Part shown: positions 15,577 to 23,703 of the stretch, piece by piece
How the letters are laid out: every line of letters starts with the position of its first letter
How positions within the stretch are numbered: position 1 is the stretch's first letter
From: Burkholderiales bacterium
GTDB lineage: Bacteria; Pseudomonadota; Gammaproteobacteria; Burkholderiales; Burkholderiaceae_C
Assembly (NCBI GenBank): GCA_016213325.1
Contig: JACRAY010000032.1
Span: 1-64,000, forward strand
DNA: 64,000 bases
Direction of reading: 5' to 3'
Made by a program: the position numbers and the translations under genes
The notes under the pieces: model-generated
The model's input: only the letters and a program-made list of their open reading frames with translations
Databases searched by the model: none
What the model was told of the DNA's origin: nothing

Positions 15577-16614
15577 ATGGAATTCAAGTCGCTGCTGGCC
15601 GTGGTGGCCGTTGCCACCCTGCTGTTCGCGCTGATCGTCTGGCCGTTCTTCGGCGCGGTCTGCTGGGCGGTCTTCATCGCCATCGTCTTCTGGCCGATGC
15701 ACCTGCGCCTGCTGCGCGGCAGCAAGGGCCGGCCCAACATGGCCGCAGCGGCTTCGCTCACCGTCATTCTGCTCATCGTGATCCTGCCGACTGCGGTGAT
15801 CGTCAATTCGATCCTGCGCGAAGCCAGCATCTTCGTGGGCCGCATGCGCTCGGGCGAGATCCAGATCGGCGCCTACCTGCAGCGCGCGCTGCAGGCGCTG
15901 CCCGACTGGGTGCAGGCCACGCTGGAGCGCTTCGGCCTGGCCGACCTGGGCGCCATGCAGGACCGCCTGCTGGAAAGCCTGGGCGACAGCGGCCAGGCGC
16001 TCACGTCGCGCGCCTTCAGCATCGGCCAGAACACGGCCGACTTCGCCATCGGCTTCTTCGTGATGATCTACCTGCTGTACTTCCTGCTGCGCGACGGCGA
16101 GCGGCTGGCGGGCTCGATTGCCAGGGCGGTCCCGCTGCGCAAGGACCACACCGAGCGCCTGCTCACCCAGTTCGCCACCGTCGTGCGCGCCACCGTCAAG
16201 GGCAACATCGTGGTGGCGGTGGTGCAAGGCACGCTGGGCGGGCTCGCTTTCCTGGTGTTGGGTGTCGGCGGCCCCATGCTGTGGGGCGCTGTCATGGCGC
16301 TGTTTTCGCTGCTGCCTGCGGTGGGCGCCTTCCTGGTGTGGGGGCCGGTGGCGGCTTACTTCTTCTTCACCGGCGCGCTGGTGAAGGCGGTCGGCCTCAC
16401 GTTGTGGGGCGTGCTGGTGATCGGGCTGGTCGACAACCTGCTCAGGCCCATCCTGGTCGGGCGCGACACGCGCCTGCCCGACTGGCTGGTGCTCATCGCC
16501 ACGCTGGGCGGGCTGGTGGTGTTCGGCCTCAACGGCTTCGTGATCGGCCCGGTCATCGCGGCCGTATTCCTGGTCAGCTGGGACCTGCTGGCCAGCGCGA
16601 AGCAAGAGCCTTAA
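15577..16614 (+). CDS. AI-2E family transporter (DUF20 permease)
   Basis: A 345-residue polytopic membrane protein starting MEFKSLLAVVAVATLLFALIVW. Hydrophobic pairs lie at about 5-45 and 55-80, then a long amphipathic middle, then five or more helices. The family marker GLVDNLLRPILVGRDTRLPDWLVLIATLGGL is present. The transported compound is not predictable from family membership. The ATG follows immediately after the terminator hairpin. The 3' end overlaps the convergent phasin-like gene by 4 bp. Confidence 0.8.
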   Translation: MEFKSLLAVVAVATLLFALIVWPFFGAVCWAVFIAIVFWPMHLRLLRGSKGRPNMAAAASLTVILLIVILPTAVIVNSILREASIFVGRMRSGEIQIGAYLQRALQALPDWVQATLERFGLADLGAMQDRLLESLGDSGQALTSRAFSIGQNTADFAIGFFVMIYLLYFLLRDGERLAGSIARAVPLRKDHTERLLTQFATVVRATVKGNIVVAVVQGTLGGLAFLVLGVGGPMLWGAVMALFSLLPAVGAFLVWGPVAAYFFFTGALVKAVGLTLWGVLVIGLVDNLLRPILVGRDTRLPDWLVLIATLGGLVVFGLNGFVIGPVIAAVFLVSWDLLASAKQEP

Positions 16615-17303
16615 CGCGACTTCTTCTTCGCTGGCGCCGCCTGCGCCGCGCCGCCCTGCATGCCTTCGGACATGCCGATCAGCACGCCGCTCGCCAGCGC
16701 CGCATAGCTGTCCAGCAGCGCCTGCATGGCCTTCACGCCGGCGGCGCGGCCTTCGCGCATGGCCTGCTGCGCCTGCTGGGTGACCTGCTCGACCGCTTCT
16801 TCGGCGCGCGCGCCGGTGACGGTGCCTTTCACCTGCATCTTCTCGAGCACCTGGCCCCACGCTTCGCCCAGCGGCCCGGCGGTCGTGGCCGCGGACTTGC
16901 GCACCGTGCTGAAGAACATGTCTTCCATCTTCTCGATGTCGGCCAGCGCCTTCTTCACCTGCGTCTCGCGCAGGCCGGCGCCATGCTCGACCAACTGCGC
17001 CAGCGCGCGGCGGTTGGCCTCGACGGCCTGCAACAAGGCGCCGTCCATGCCCGCGATGGCCTTGGCCAGCAGCGGCTCCATCTGCTCGGCGCCCATCGGG
17101 TTCTGGCCGGCGCCGCGCGCGGCAGCTGCGGTCACCTGCTTGACGGTACCCTGGATGTTCTTCAGGGTCAGCTCACGTCCCTGCAGCGCCTTCAGCGTGG
17201 CGTCCTGCACCGCCTTGCGCAGCGCTTCGCCTTGCCGGGCCGAAGCCTCGGAGAACTGCGTGATCAGGGCATCGGCGTCGAAGCCGTACGGAGCAGTTGC
17301 CAT
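16611..17303 (-). CDS. phasin-like helical protein (DUF6781-like)
   Basis: A 230-residue, Ala/Gln-rich, almost entirely helical protein (MATAPYGFDADALITQFSEAS...) ending in a basic tail APAKKKSR like the tails of polyhydroxyalkanoate-binding proteins. It has no enzyme motifs and no signal peptide. Composition and tail suggest a granule-associated or other scaffold role, but sequence family is uncertain. A GGAGTCCGCC stretch precedes the ATG. It stands alone between the AI-2E gene and the thioesterase. Confidence 0.55.
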   Translation of the reverse strand: MATAPYGFDADALITQFSEASARQGEALRKAVQDATLKALQGRELTLKNIQGTVKQVTAAAARGAGQNPMGAEQMEPLLAKAIAGMDGALLQAVEANRRALAQLVEHGAGLRETQVKKALADIEKMEDMFFSTVRKSAATTAGPLGEAWGQVLEKMQVKGTVTGARAEEAVEQVTQQAQQAMREGRAAGVKAMQALLDSYAALASGVLIGMSEGMQGGAAQAAPAKKKSR

Positions 17304-17346
17304 GGCGGACTCCTTGAAGGTTGTCCGCGCAATATAGCCACAATCC

Positions 17347-17826
17347 TCAGGAAACGATATATGCGCCAGCGCCGGTGGCAAACAGCTTGCCGTCCGGCCC
17401 GGCGAACTCCATGCGGACACTGGCCACACGCGAGCCCAGCCGCAGCACCTCGGCCTTCAGCTCGAAGTAGTCGCCGATGGCCGGGCGCAGGTAGTCGATG
17501 CGCAGGTCGATGGTGCCCAGCTTGGCGAAGCGGTGCAGCCGCTGCGCGGGCGGCTCTTCCATGTGGCGCGCACCGATCGCCGCCATCACGGCCAGCCCGC
17601 CCATGGCGTCCAGCCCGGCGCTGATCACCCCGCCGTGCACGCGGTTGTAGAGGTAGTGGCCCACCAGGTCCTGCTTCATCTCGATGCGGCCCCGAGCGAT
17701 CTCGGGCTTCAGCTCGGTGATCTTCAGGCCCAGCACCAGGTTGAAGAGGATCTTCTCCTCGAAGATCTGCTTGAGCCCCGTCACGAACTCGGGCTCGAAG
17801 GCTTCGGGTAGTTGTTGTCTGGTCAT
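17347..17826 (-). CDS. PaaI/hot-dog thioesterase
   Basis: A 159-residue hot-dog protein. The block VGHYLYNRVHGGVISAGLDAMGGLAVM contains the HGG motif typical of PaaI-type thioesterases. It is the last gene of the minus-strand TetR-carboxylase operon. Its ATG overlaps the stop of the acyl-CoA dehydrogenase gene by 4 bp. It probably releases an acid from a pathway CoA ester. Confidence 0.8.
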   Translation of the reverse strand: MTRQQLPEAFEPEFVTGLKQIFEEKILFNLVLGLKITELKPEIARGRIEMKQDLVGHYLYNRVHGGVISAGLDAMGGLAVMAAIGARHMEEPPAQRLHRFAKLGTIDLRIDYLRPAIGDYFELKAEVLRLGSRVASVRMEFAGPDGKLFATGAGAYIVS

Positions 17827-18965
17827 AGCCCCAGCTGCCGTGCGGCGAGTTCCTTCATGATCTCCTCGGCGCCGCCGCCGATCATCATCACCTTCACTTC
17901 GCGGTAGATGCGTTCGCACTTCGTCCCGCGCATGAACCCCATGCCGCCCAGGATCTGGACCGCCTGGTCGGCGCAGAATTGCATGGCCTGCGTCGAGTGG
18001 TTCTTCAGCATGCACACCTGTGCCACACAATGGGGGTCAGATTCCAATTTCCCGGCATCGGCCAGCGCCGTCACCGCGTCCAGCCAGGCTTGCGTGGACG
18101 CGATGCGCATCTGCATGTCCACCAGCTTGTGGCGGATCACCTGCCGGTCGACCAGCGGCGAGCCGAAGGTGCGGCGCTGCCGCGCCCAGTCCAGCGCCTC
18201 GTCGAAGCAGGCCTGCGCAAAGCCGAGCGCCATGGCCGACATGGCCAGCCGCTCGCCGTTGAAGTTGCTCATGATGATGCGAAAGCCGCCGCCTTCTTCG
18301 CCGACCAGGTAACGCGCCGGCACGCGCAAGCCGTCGAAGCGCAGGTGCGCGGTGTCCGAGCACCACCAGCCCATCTTGTCGAGCTTGCTGCGCGAGAGGC
18401 CCTTGGCGTCGCCGGGCACGACGATCATCGAGATGCCGCTGGCGCCTTTGCCATCACCCGTGCGAACGGCCACCGTGATCCAGTCGGCGCGCATGCCCGA
18501 CGTGATGAACACCTTCTCGCCGTCGATTACCCATTCGTTGCCATCGCGTCGCGCCGTCGTGCGCAGCGCCGCGACGTCGGAGCCGCCGCCCGGCTCGGTG
18601 ATGGCGAGCGCCGCGATCTGCTCGCCGCGCAGCACGGGCGGGATCAGCTCCTGCTGCAGTTCGGGCGTGCCGTGCCGCAACACCGGCGGCAGGCCGATGT
18701 TGTGCGAGAACAGGCTGGCCATCAGGCCGCCGCTGCCACCGTAGCGGCTCATGGCCAGCGTCATCGCATGGCGCAGCGCGTACGAAGCGGGCGTGCCGCC
18801 CAGCGCTTCGGGGTAGCCCATGCCCAGCAGCCCCAGCGCCGCCGCTTCGCCGTACATCTCGCGCGGGAACTCGCCGGCTTCGTCCCATGCCGCGACGTGC
18901 GGAGCCACCCGCTCCACCGTGAAGCGCCGCACGCTGTCGTACAGCGCATCGAAGTCTTCGCTCAT
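17823..18965 (-). CDS. acyl-CoA dehydrogenase (isovaleryl-type active site)
   Basis: A 380-residue FAD enzyme. FAD/substrate blocks are ALAITEPGGGSDVAALRTTA and VFITSGMRADW. The usual YEGT catalytic Glu near the C terminus is replaced by MIGGGAEEIM; by analogy with isovaleryl- and long-chain enzymes the base is probably the Glu in FNGERLAMSAMAL. Residues ~305-311 (KLESDPH) are encoded by a repeat-like stretch (see 18032-18053). It overlaps genes on both sides (ATGA). It is likely an electron-transfer-flavoprotein-linked oxidation step in the operon's acyl-CoA pathway. Confidence 0.85.
   Translation of the reverse strand: MSEDFDALYDSVRRFTVERVAPHVAAWDEAGEFPREMYGEAAALGLLGMGYPEALGGTPASYALRHAMTLAMSRYGGSGGLMASLFSHNIGLPPVLRHGTPELQQELIPPVLRGEQIAALAITEPGGGSDVAALRTTARRDGNEWVIDGEKVFITSGMRADWITVAVRTGDGKGASGISMIVVPGDAKGLSRSKLDKMGWWCSDTAHLRFDGLRVPARYLVGEEGGGFRIIMSNFNGERLAMSAMALGFAQACFDEALDWARQRRTFGSPLVDRQVIRHKLVDMQMRIASTQAWLDAVTALADAGKLESDPHCVAQVCMLKNHSTQAMQFCADQAVQILGGMGFMRGTKCERIYREVKVMMIGGGAEEIMKELAARQLGL
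18032..18053. repeat. REP-like fragment within acyl-CoA dehydrogenase gene
   Basis: GGGGGTCAGATTCCAATTTCCC lies in the coding region. Its GGGTCAGA start equals the arm of the palindrome at 8310-8351, and the rest resembles the GGAATCTGACCCC type of dispersed repeat seen in Comamonadaceae (from memory). It reads in frame as KLESDPH. Origin by insertion is inferred. Confidence 0.4.
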
Positions 18966-20797
18966 GGCGCCGCCTCAAGAGTGACCAGCACCTGCGACGT
19001 GGCAGCCTGCTGGCCCGGCTGCACGTGGATGGTCCGCACGACGCCGCTGCGCGTGGCGGCGATCGAATGTTCCAGCTTCATCGACTCCAGGATGACCAGC
19101 GGGTCGCCCTTGGCGACTGTCGCACCTGCCTCGGCCTTCACGGCGATAACCTTGCCGTTGAAGGGCGCCCGCAGTTCGTTGGCGCCCGCGCTGCCCGGGC
19201 TGCCGGACGGCGGGTCGAACGTCGCGTCTTCGAGGAAGAGGTCGATGCGGCCCTGCTGGATGTGAAAGCGGTTGCCCTCGCGCACCGACAGTGACCGAGA
19301 CAGTTCCCGCACTTCAGCTTCACGCAGGTCCACAGCCACCAGCACGTTGCGGTGCCGCACGCGCAGCGGCCGGTTGAATGAAACGGCCAGGGCCTGCGCC
19401 GGCCCTTGCGGCAGGAAAGCGGACACGGCCGCCGCCTGCACCACGGCGGACTCTTCCGCCTGCAGCTGCGCGCGCAAGGCACTGCCGTGCTCATGCAGGA
19501 AGGGAATCAGCGCCTGTCCCGCAACGAACACGGGATGCCGCAAGCAGGCTGCAAGCAGGCGCCGGTTGGTGGGCAGGCCGAGCAGAATCGCCTGGTCCAG
19601 GGCCGATGCCAGGCGCGCAATGGCTTCCATTCGCGTGGGCGCGTGCGCGACGAGTTTGCCCAGCATCGAATCGTAGTGCGGCGAAACTTCCAGGCCCGCG
19701 TAGATGGCATGGTCGAAGCGCACGCCTGCAGGCGCCTCGAAGCGCCGCACCGTTCCCGTGTGCGGCGCGAACGTCTCGTCTTCCGCACACAGCCGCACCT
19801 CGATCGCATGACCTTCGAACCGCAGCTCGTGCTGCGCCAGCGGCAGCGGCTCGCCGCGCGCCACGCGCAACTGCCACTCGACCAGGTCGAGCCCGGTCAC
19901 CGCCTCGGTCACCGGGTGCTCCACCTGCAGCCGGGTGTTCATCTCCATCAGGAAGAACTCACCCCCTTCGACCAGGAACTCCACCGTCCCTGCGCCCACG
20001 TAGCCGGCCGCCTGTGCCAGTTCGACGGCGCAGCGGCCCATGCGTTCGCGCATAGCCGCATCCACGGCCGGCGAAGGCGTCTCCTCAATGATCTTCTGGT
20101 GCCGCCGCTGCACCGAGCAGTCGCGCTCGCCCAGGTGGATGCAGTGCCCGTGCGAATCCGCGAACACCTGCACCTCGACGTGGCGCGGCGCCAGCAGCGC
20201 CCGCTCCAGCAGCAGCTCGCCGGAGCCGAAGGCGGACTGCGACTCCGAGCGCGCGCTGTGCAGCGCAGCGGGCAAGTCCGCAGCCTGCGCCACCAGCCGC
20301 ATGCCTCGCCCGCCGCCGCCTGCCGCCGCCTTCACCATCACCGGATAGCCGATGCGTGCTGCCTCGGCCACGAGGCGTTGGTCCGACTGGTCCTCGCCCT
20401 GGTAGCCGGGCAGGCAGGGCACGCCGCGCTGCTGCGCCAGCATTTTCGCGCTCGACTTGCTGCCCAATATGCGAATCGCCTCGGGCGGCGGGCCCACCCA
20501 CATGAGCCCCGCATCGATCACGGCTTGCGCGAACGCCGCGTTCTCGCTCAGGAAGCCGTAGCCCGGATGCACCGCGTCCGCGCCGCACGCCTGGGCGGCG
20601 GCCAGCAGCTTGTCGATGCGCAGGTAGGTTTCGGACGATGCGTTGCCGCCGAGCGCACAGGCCTGCCCCGCTTCGCGCACGTGCAGCGCACCCGCATCGG
20701 CGTGCGAGTACACCGCGACCGTTGCGATGTCCATGCGATGCGCGGTGCGGATCACGCGCCGCGCAATCTCGCCGCGATTGGCGACCAGCAGCTTCAT
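18962..20797 (-). CDS. biotin-dependent acyl-CoA carboxylase, alpha subunit
   Basis: A 611-residue fusion of biotin carboxylase (about 1-445) and a biotin carrier domain (about 540-611). ATP-grasp motifs are AAAGGGGRGM, ERDCSVQRRHQKIIEE and MNTRLQVEHPVTEAVTG. The biotinyl Lys is in LESMKLEHS, a variant of the usual AMKM. It carboxylates biotin for transfer by the partner beta subunit at 22111-23703. The architecture fits methylcrotonyl- or geranyl-CoA carboxylase alpha. Gene context and the beta subunit favour the geranyl type (AtuF-like), but this is not proven. Confidence 0.85.
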   Translation of the reverse strand: MKLLVANRGEIARRVIRTAHRMDIATVAVYSHADAGALHVREAGQACALGGNASSETYLRIDKLLAAAQACGADAVHPGYGFLSENAAFAQAVIDAGLMWVGPPPEAIRILGSKSSAKMLAQQRGVPCLPGYQGEDQSDQRLVAEAARIGYPVMVKAAAGGGGRGMRLVAQAADLPAALHSARSESQSAFGSGELLLERALLAPRHVEVQVFADSHGHCIHLGERDCSVQRRHQKIIEETPSPAVDAAMRERMGRCAVELAQAAGYVGAGTVEFLVEGGEFFLMEMNTRLQVEHPVTEAVTGLDLVEWQLRVARGEPLPLAQHELRFEGHAIEVRLCAEDETFAPHTGTVRRFEAPAGVRFDHAIYAGLEVSPHYDSMLGKLVAHAPTRMEAIARLASALDQAILLGLPTNRRLLAACLRHPVFVAGQALIPFLHEHGSALRAQLQAEESAVVQAAAVSAFLPQGPAQALAVSFNRPLRVRHRNVLVAVDLREAEVRELSRSLSVREGNRFHIQQGRIDLFLEDATFDPPSGSPGSAGANELRAPFNGKVIAVKAEAGATVAKGDPLVILESMKLEHSIAATRSGVVRTIHVQPGQQAATSQVLVTLEAAP

Positions 20798-21969
20798 GAC
20801 GGCATCGGCCGCTTGGCGATGCCCATGGTCTTGGCCAGGATGCCCAGCATCACTTCGTCGGCGCCGCCGCCGATGGATGCGAGGCGGCCGTCGCGGAACA
20901 TGCGCGAGACCTTGTTCTCCAGCGTGTAGCCCATGCCGCCCCAGAACTGAAGGCAGGTGTCGGGCACCTGCCGCATGAGCCGCCCTACCTTCAGCTTGGC
21001 CATCGACGCGAGTTCCAGCATGTCCTGCCCCTGCACGTACAGGTCGCAGGCGCGGTAGGTCAGCGCGCGCAGCGCCTCTACTTCGGTCTTCAGCTCCGCC
21101 AGCTTGAACTGCACCCACTGCTGGTCGGCCAACGTTGCGCCGAACAGCTTGCGCTCCTGCGCCCATTCGATGGTCCAGTCGATGCAGTAGTTCAGCGACA
21201 GCAGGCTGCTGGCCGCGGCCCACAGGCGCTCTTCCTGGAACTGCTGCATCTGGTAGACGAAGCCCTGGCCTTCCTCGCCGATGCGGTAGCGCTGCGGCAC
21301 GCGCACCTCGTCGAAGTAGATCAGGCCGGTGTCGGACGAGTGCATGCCGATCTTGCGGATCTTCTGGGCGACCTCGATGCCTTTCACGAGCTTGCCGTTC
21401 TCGCGCATCGGTACGATCACCAGGCTCTTGTTGCGGTGCACCGGCCCTTCGCCGGTGTTCACCAGCATGCACATCCAGTCGGCCTGCAGGCTGTTGGTGA
21501 TCCACATCTTCTGGCCGGTGATCACGTAGTCGTCGCCGTCCTTGCGCGCGCGGCTTTTCACGCCCGACACGTCGCTGCCCGCGCCGGGCTCGCTCACGCC
21601 GATGCAGGCAACCATTTCGCCCGTGATGGCCGGCACCAGGAACTGCTTCTTCAGCTCGTCGCTGCCGAAGCGCGCCAGCGCCGGCGTGGCCATGTCGGTC
21701 TGCACCCCGATGGCCATGGGCACCCCGCCGCAGTGCGTGTGCCCCAGCGCCTCGGCCATCGCCATCGAGTACGAGTAGTCGAGCCCGGCACCGCCGTATT
21801 CCTCCGGCTTGCACAACCCGAGCAAGCCGAGCTCGCCCAGCCGCTTGAACACCTGGTGCGCCGGAAAGATCTCCGCCGCCTCCCATTCGTCCACGTGGGG
21901 GTTGATCTCTTCGTCGATGAAGCGCTTGAGGGTTTTCTGGATTTCCTGGTGTTCGTGGGTGTATTGCAT
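20794..21969 (-). CDS. acyl-CoA dehydrogenase, citronellyl-CoA dehydrogenase (AtuD)-like
   Basis: A 391-residue FAD enzyme starting MQYTHEHQEIQKTLKRF with GGAGATAG before the ATG. Blocks HCGGVPMAIGVQTDMATPALARFGSDELK, ACIGVSEPGAGSDV and GMHSSDTGLIYFDEVRVPQR resemble what I recall of Pseudomonas AtuD. The C-terminal ASIGGGADEVMLGI replaces the YEGT motif; the base is probably the Glu in FQEERLWAAAS. The upstream 141 bp to the carboxyltransferase stop contain a long palindromic repeat. Overlaps the carboxylase start by 4 bp. Confidence 0.75.
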   Translation of the reverse strand: MQYTHEHQEIQKTLKRFIDEEINPHVDEWEAAEIFPAHQVFKRLGELGLLGLCKPEEYGGAGLDYSYSMAMAEALGHTHCGGVPMAIGVQTDMATPALARFGSDELKKQFLVPAITGEMVACIGVSEPGAGSDVSGVKSRARKDGDDYVITGQKMWITNSLQADWMCMLVNTGEGPVHRNKSLVIVPMRENGKLVKGIEVAQKIRKIGMHSSDTGLIYFDEVRVPQRYRIGEEGQGFVYQMQQFQEERLWAAASSLLSLNYCIDWTIEWAQERKLFGATLADQQWVQFKLAELKTEVEALRALTYRACDLYVQGQDMLELASMAKLKVGRLMRQVPDTCLQFWGGMGYTLENKVSRMFRDGRLASIGGGADEVMLGILAKTMGIAKRPMPS

Positions 21970-21989
21970 TTCTATCTCCAATTCGAAGT

Positions 21990-22096
21990 CCGGACGCAAA
22001 GGGCGCAAAGGTACGCAAAGGACGCAAAAGAAGTCCGAAAGAATTTGCGAAATCCTTTTGCGTCCTTTGCGAAACCTTTGCGTCCTTTGCGTCCGG
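21990..22096. repeat. 107-bp long-stem palindromic repeat (CGCAAAGG type)
   Basis: Two ~41-bp arms built from CGCAAAGG/ACGCAAAG units, beginning CCGGACGCAAAGG and ending CCTTTGCGTCCGG, enclose an ~23-nt loop. It lies within an operon, 20 nt upstream of the dehydrogenase ATG. Its layout matches the GAAGACGCAGAAG-type elements at 29528 and 51818. It would form a very stable hairpin in the operon mRNA. Confidence 0.8.
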
Positions 22097-22110
22097 TTTT
22101 CATGTCTTCC

Positions 22111-23703
22111 TCACATCCTCGCCACGCCGAACTGCATCGGCCGAAGCTGCTTCGCGGCTGCTTCGCTGATCGTGTCCAAACAGAAGGCCAGAACCGCCCG
22201 CGTGTCGCGAGGATCGATCACGCCGTCGTCGAGCAGCAGGCCCGACGTGTAGAAAGGGTCGGCCTGCGCCTCGAACATGGCCACGATCTTGTCGAACTGG
22301 GCCTTGGACTGCGCCGGGTCGGCCGCGATGCCTTTGCGCGCCATGGCCGCGTCGGTCACGATCTGCATCGTGCGCGCCGCCTGTTCGCCGCCCATCACCG
22401 CAGTGCGCGCGCTCGGCCAGCTGAAGAGGAAGCGCGGCGCATAGCCGCGGCCGCACATGCCGTAGTTGCCCGCGCCGAACGAGGCGCCGCACTGGATGGT
22501 GAGCTGCGGCACCGTGGCGTTGGTCACCGCCTGGATCATCTTGCTGCCGTGCTTGATCATCCCGCCCTGCTCGCTCTCCTTGCCCACCATGTAGCCGGTG
22601 GTGTTCTGCAGGTAGACGATGGGGTGGCCCAGCTGGCACATGTACTGGATGAAGTGCGTGGCCTTGTTGGCGCCGGGCACGTCGATGGGACCGTTGTTGG
22701 TGATGAAGCCGACGGCGTGGCCGGCAATGTGGCCCTGCGCGCAGACCGTCTGCGCGCCGTACAGCGGCTTGAAATCGAGGTAGGACCCGTCGACGAGCTG
22801 CGCGATGACGTCGCGCATGTCGACGGGTTCTCGAAGGTTGGCGGGCATCAGCGCCAGCATGCCGTCATCCCCGCGTGAGGAGCGGAGGCGTACGTGGGGA
22901 CCCAGGGCTTCCAAAGCGGACGCGCTGGATTCCTGCCTCCGCGGGAATGACGCGACGACCTCCCGGCAGATCCCCAGCGCATGCCGGTCATCCTCCGCGA
23001 GATACTCCCCCAAGCCCGACACCACCGTATGCATCTCGGCGCCACCCAACTCCTCTTCGGTCGCCATCTCGCCCGTCGCTGCCATCAACAACGGCGGCCC
23101 CGCCAGGAACGCCCGTGACCGCCCCCGCACCATGATCACGATGTCGCTCAACCCCGGCATATAGGCCCCACCCGCCGTGCCCGAGCCATGCTGCACCGTC
23201 ACCACCGGCAGCCCCGCCGCCGACAACCGCGCCAGGTTGCGGAACAGTTCGCCGCCGCGCACGAAGCCTTCCACGCGGTACTTCATCAGGTTGGCCCCGG
23301 CGCTTTCAACCAGGTGGATGAAGGGCAGGCGGTTCAGCAGCGCGATCTCCTGCACGCGCAGGATCTTGTCCAGCCCCATCGCCTGGATCGCGCCCGCATC
23401 GATGCCCGAATCGCTGGCCACCACCATGCAGCGCACGCCGCTCACGAAGCCGATGCCGGCGATCATGCCGCCGCCGGGCACCGACTCGTTGGGGTCCTTG
23501 TTGTCCTGCATGAAGCCCGCCAGCGAGCACAGCGGCAGCCACTGCGCACCCGGGTCCAGCAGCAAGGCCACGCGCTCGCGCGGCAGCAGCTGGCCGCGCT
23601 TGTCGAACACCGGCTTGGCTTCGGCCGAGCGCGCGGCAGCACGCCCCTCCAGTGCGCGCAACTGCGCGATGCGCCCCAGCATGGCTTCGCTGCGTTCGCT
23701 CAC
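22111..23703 (-). CDS. acyl-CoA carboxylase beta subunit (carboxyltransferase), AtuC-like
   Basis: A 530-residue carboxyltransferase with both lobes: N-terminal PGGGMIAGIGFVSGVRCMV and AGANLMKYRVEGFVRGG, C-terminal CGASFGAGNYGMCGRGY. The ESAGANLM and SDSGIDAGAIQAMGLDK blocks resemble geranyl-CoA carboxylase beta more than methylcrotonyl-CoA carboxylase (by memory). The GTG at 23703 overlaps the SDR stop by 4 bp; the ATG at 23680 is an alternative. Residues ~251-280 between the lobes are encoded by a 90-bp repeat element, in frame and without stops. It transfers carboxyl from biotin to an enoyl-CoA. Confidence 0.8.
   Translation of the reverse strand: MSERSEAMLGRIAQLRALEGRAAARSAEAKPVFDKRGQLLPRERVALLLDPGAQWLPLCSLAGFMQDNKDPNESVPGGGMIAGIGFVSGVRCMVVASDSGIDAGAIQAMGLDKILRVQEIALLNRLPFIHLVESAGANLMKYRVEGFVRGGELFRNLARLSAAGLPVVTVQHGSGTAGGAYMPGLSDIVIMVRGRSRAFLAGPPLLMAATGEMATEEELGGAEMHTVVSGLGEYLAEDDRHALGICREVVASFPRRQESSASALEALGPHVRLRSSRGDDGMLALMPANLREPVDMRDVIAQLVDGSYLDFKPLYGAQTVCAQGHIAGHAVGFITNNGPIDVPGANKATHFIQYMCQLGHPIVYLQNTTGYMVGKESEQGGMIKHGSKMIQAVTNATVPQLTIQCGASFGAGNYGMCGRGYAPRFLFSWPSARTAVMGGEQAARTMQIVTDAAMARKGIAADPAQSKAQFDKIVAMFEAQADPFYTSGLLLDDGVIDPRDTRAVLAFCLDTISEAAAKQLRPMQFGVARM
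22863..22952. repeat. 90-bp repeat element inserted in frame in carboxyltransferase gene
   Basis: The element runs from CGTCATCCCCGCG to CGCGGGAATGACG, with inverted ends that extend inward as GAGG/CCTCC and GGA/TCC. Ends of the form GTCATTCCCGCG...GGAATCC are a widespread proteobacterial repeat class. The length is a multiple of three. On the coding strand it reads SFPRRQESSASALEALG and so on, a peptide signature I recognise from repeat-invaded ORFs. No stop is introduced. Confidence 0.8.

Noticed and set aside
21990..22096. Direct CGCAAAGG units considered as a CRISPR or iteron array
   Set aside because: Units are 8-11 bp with no spacers and are arranged as two inverted arms, so this is a palindromic repeat.
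22863..22952. Possible inactivation of the carboxyltransferase by the repeat
   Set aside because: The frame is maintained, no stop is created and both lobes stay complete, so it is treated as a modified but intact gene.
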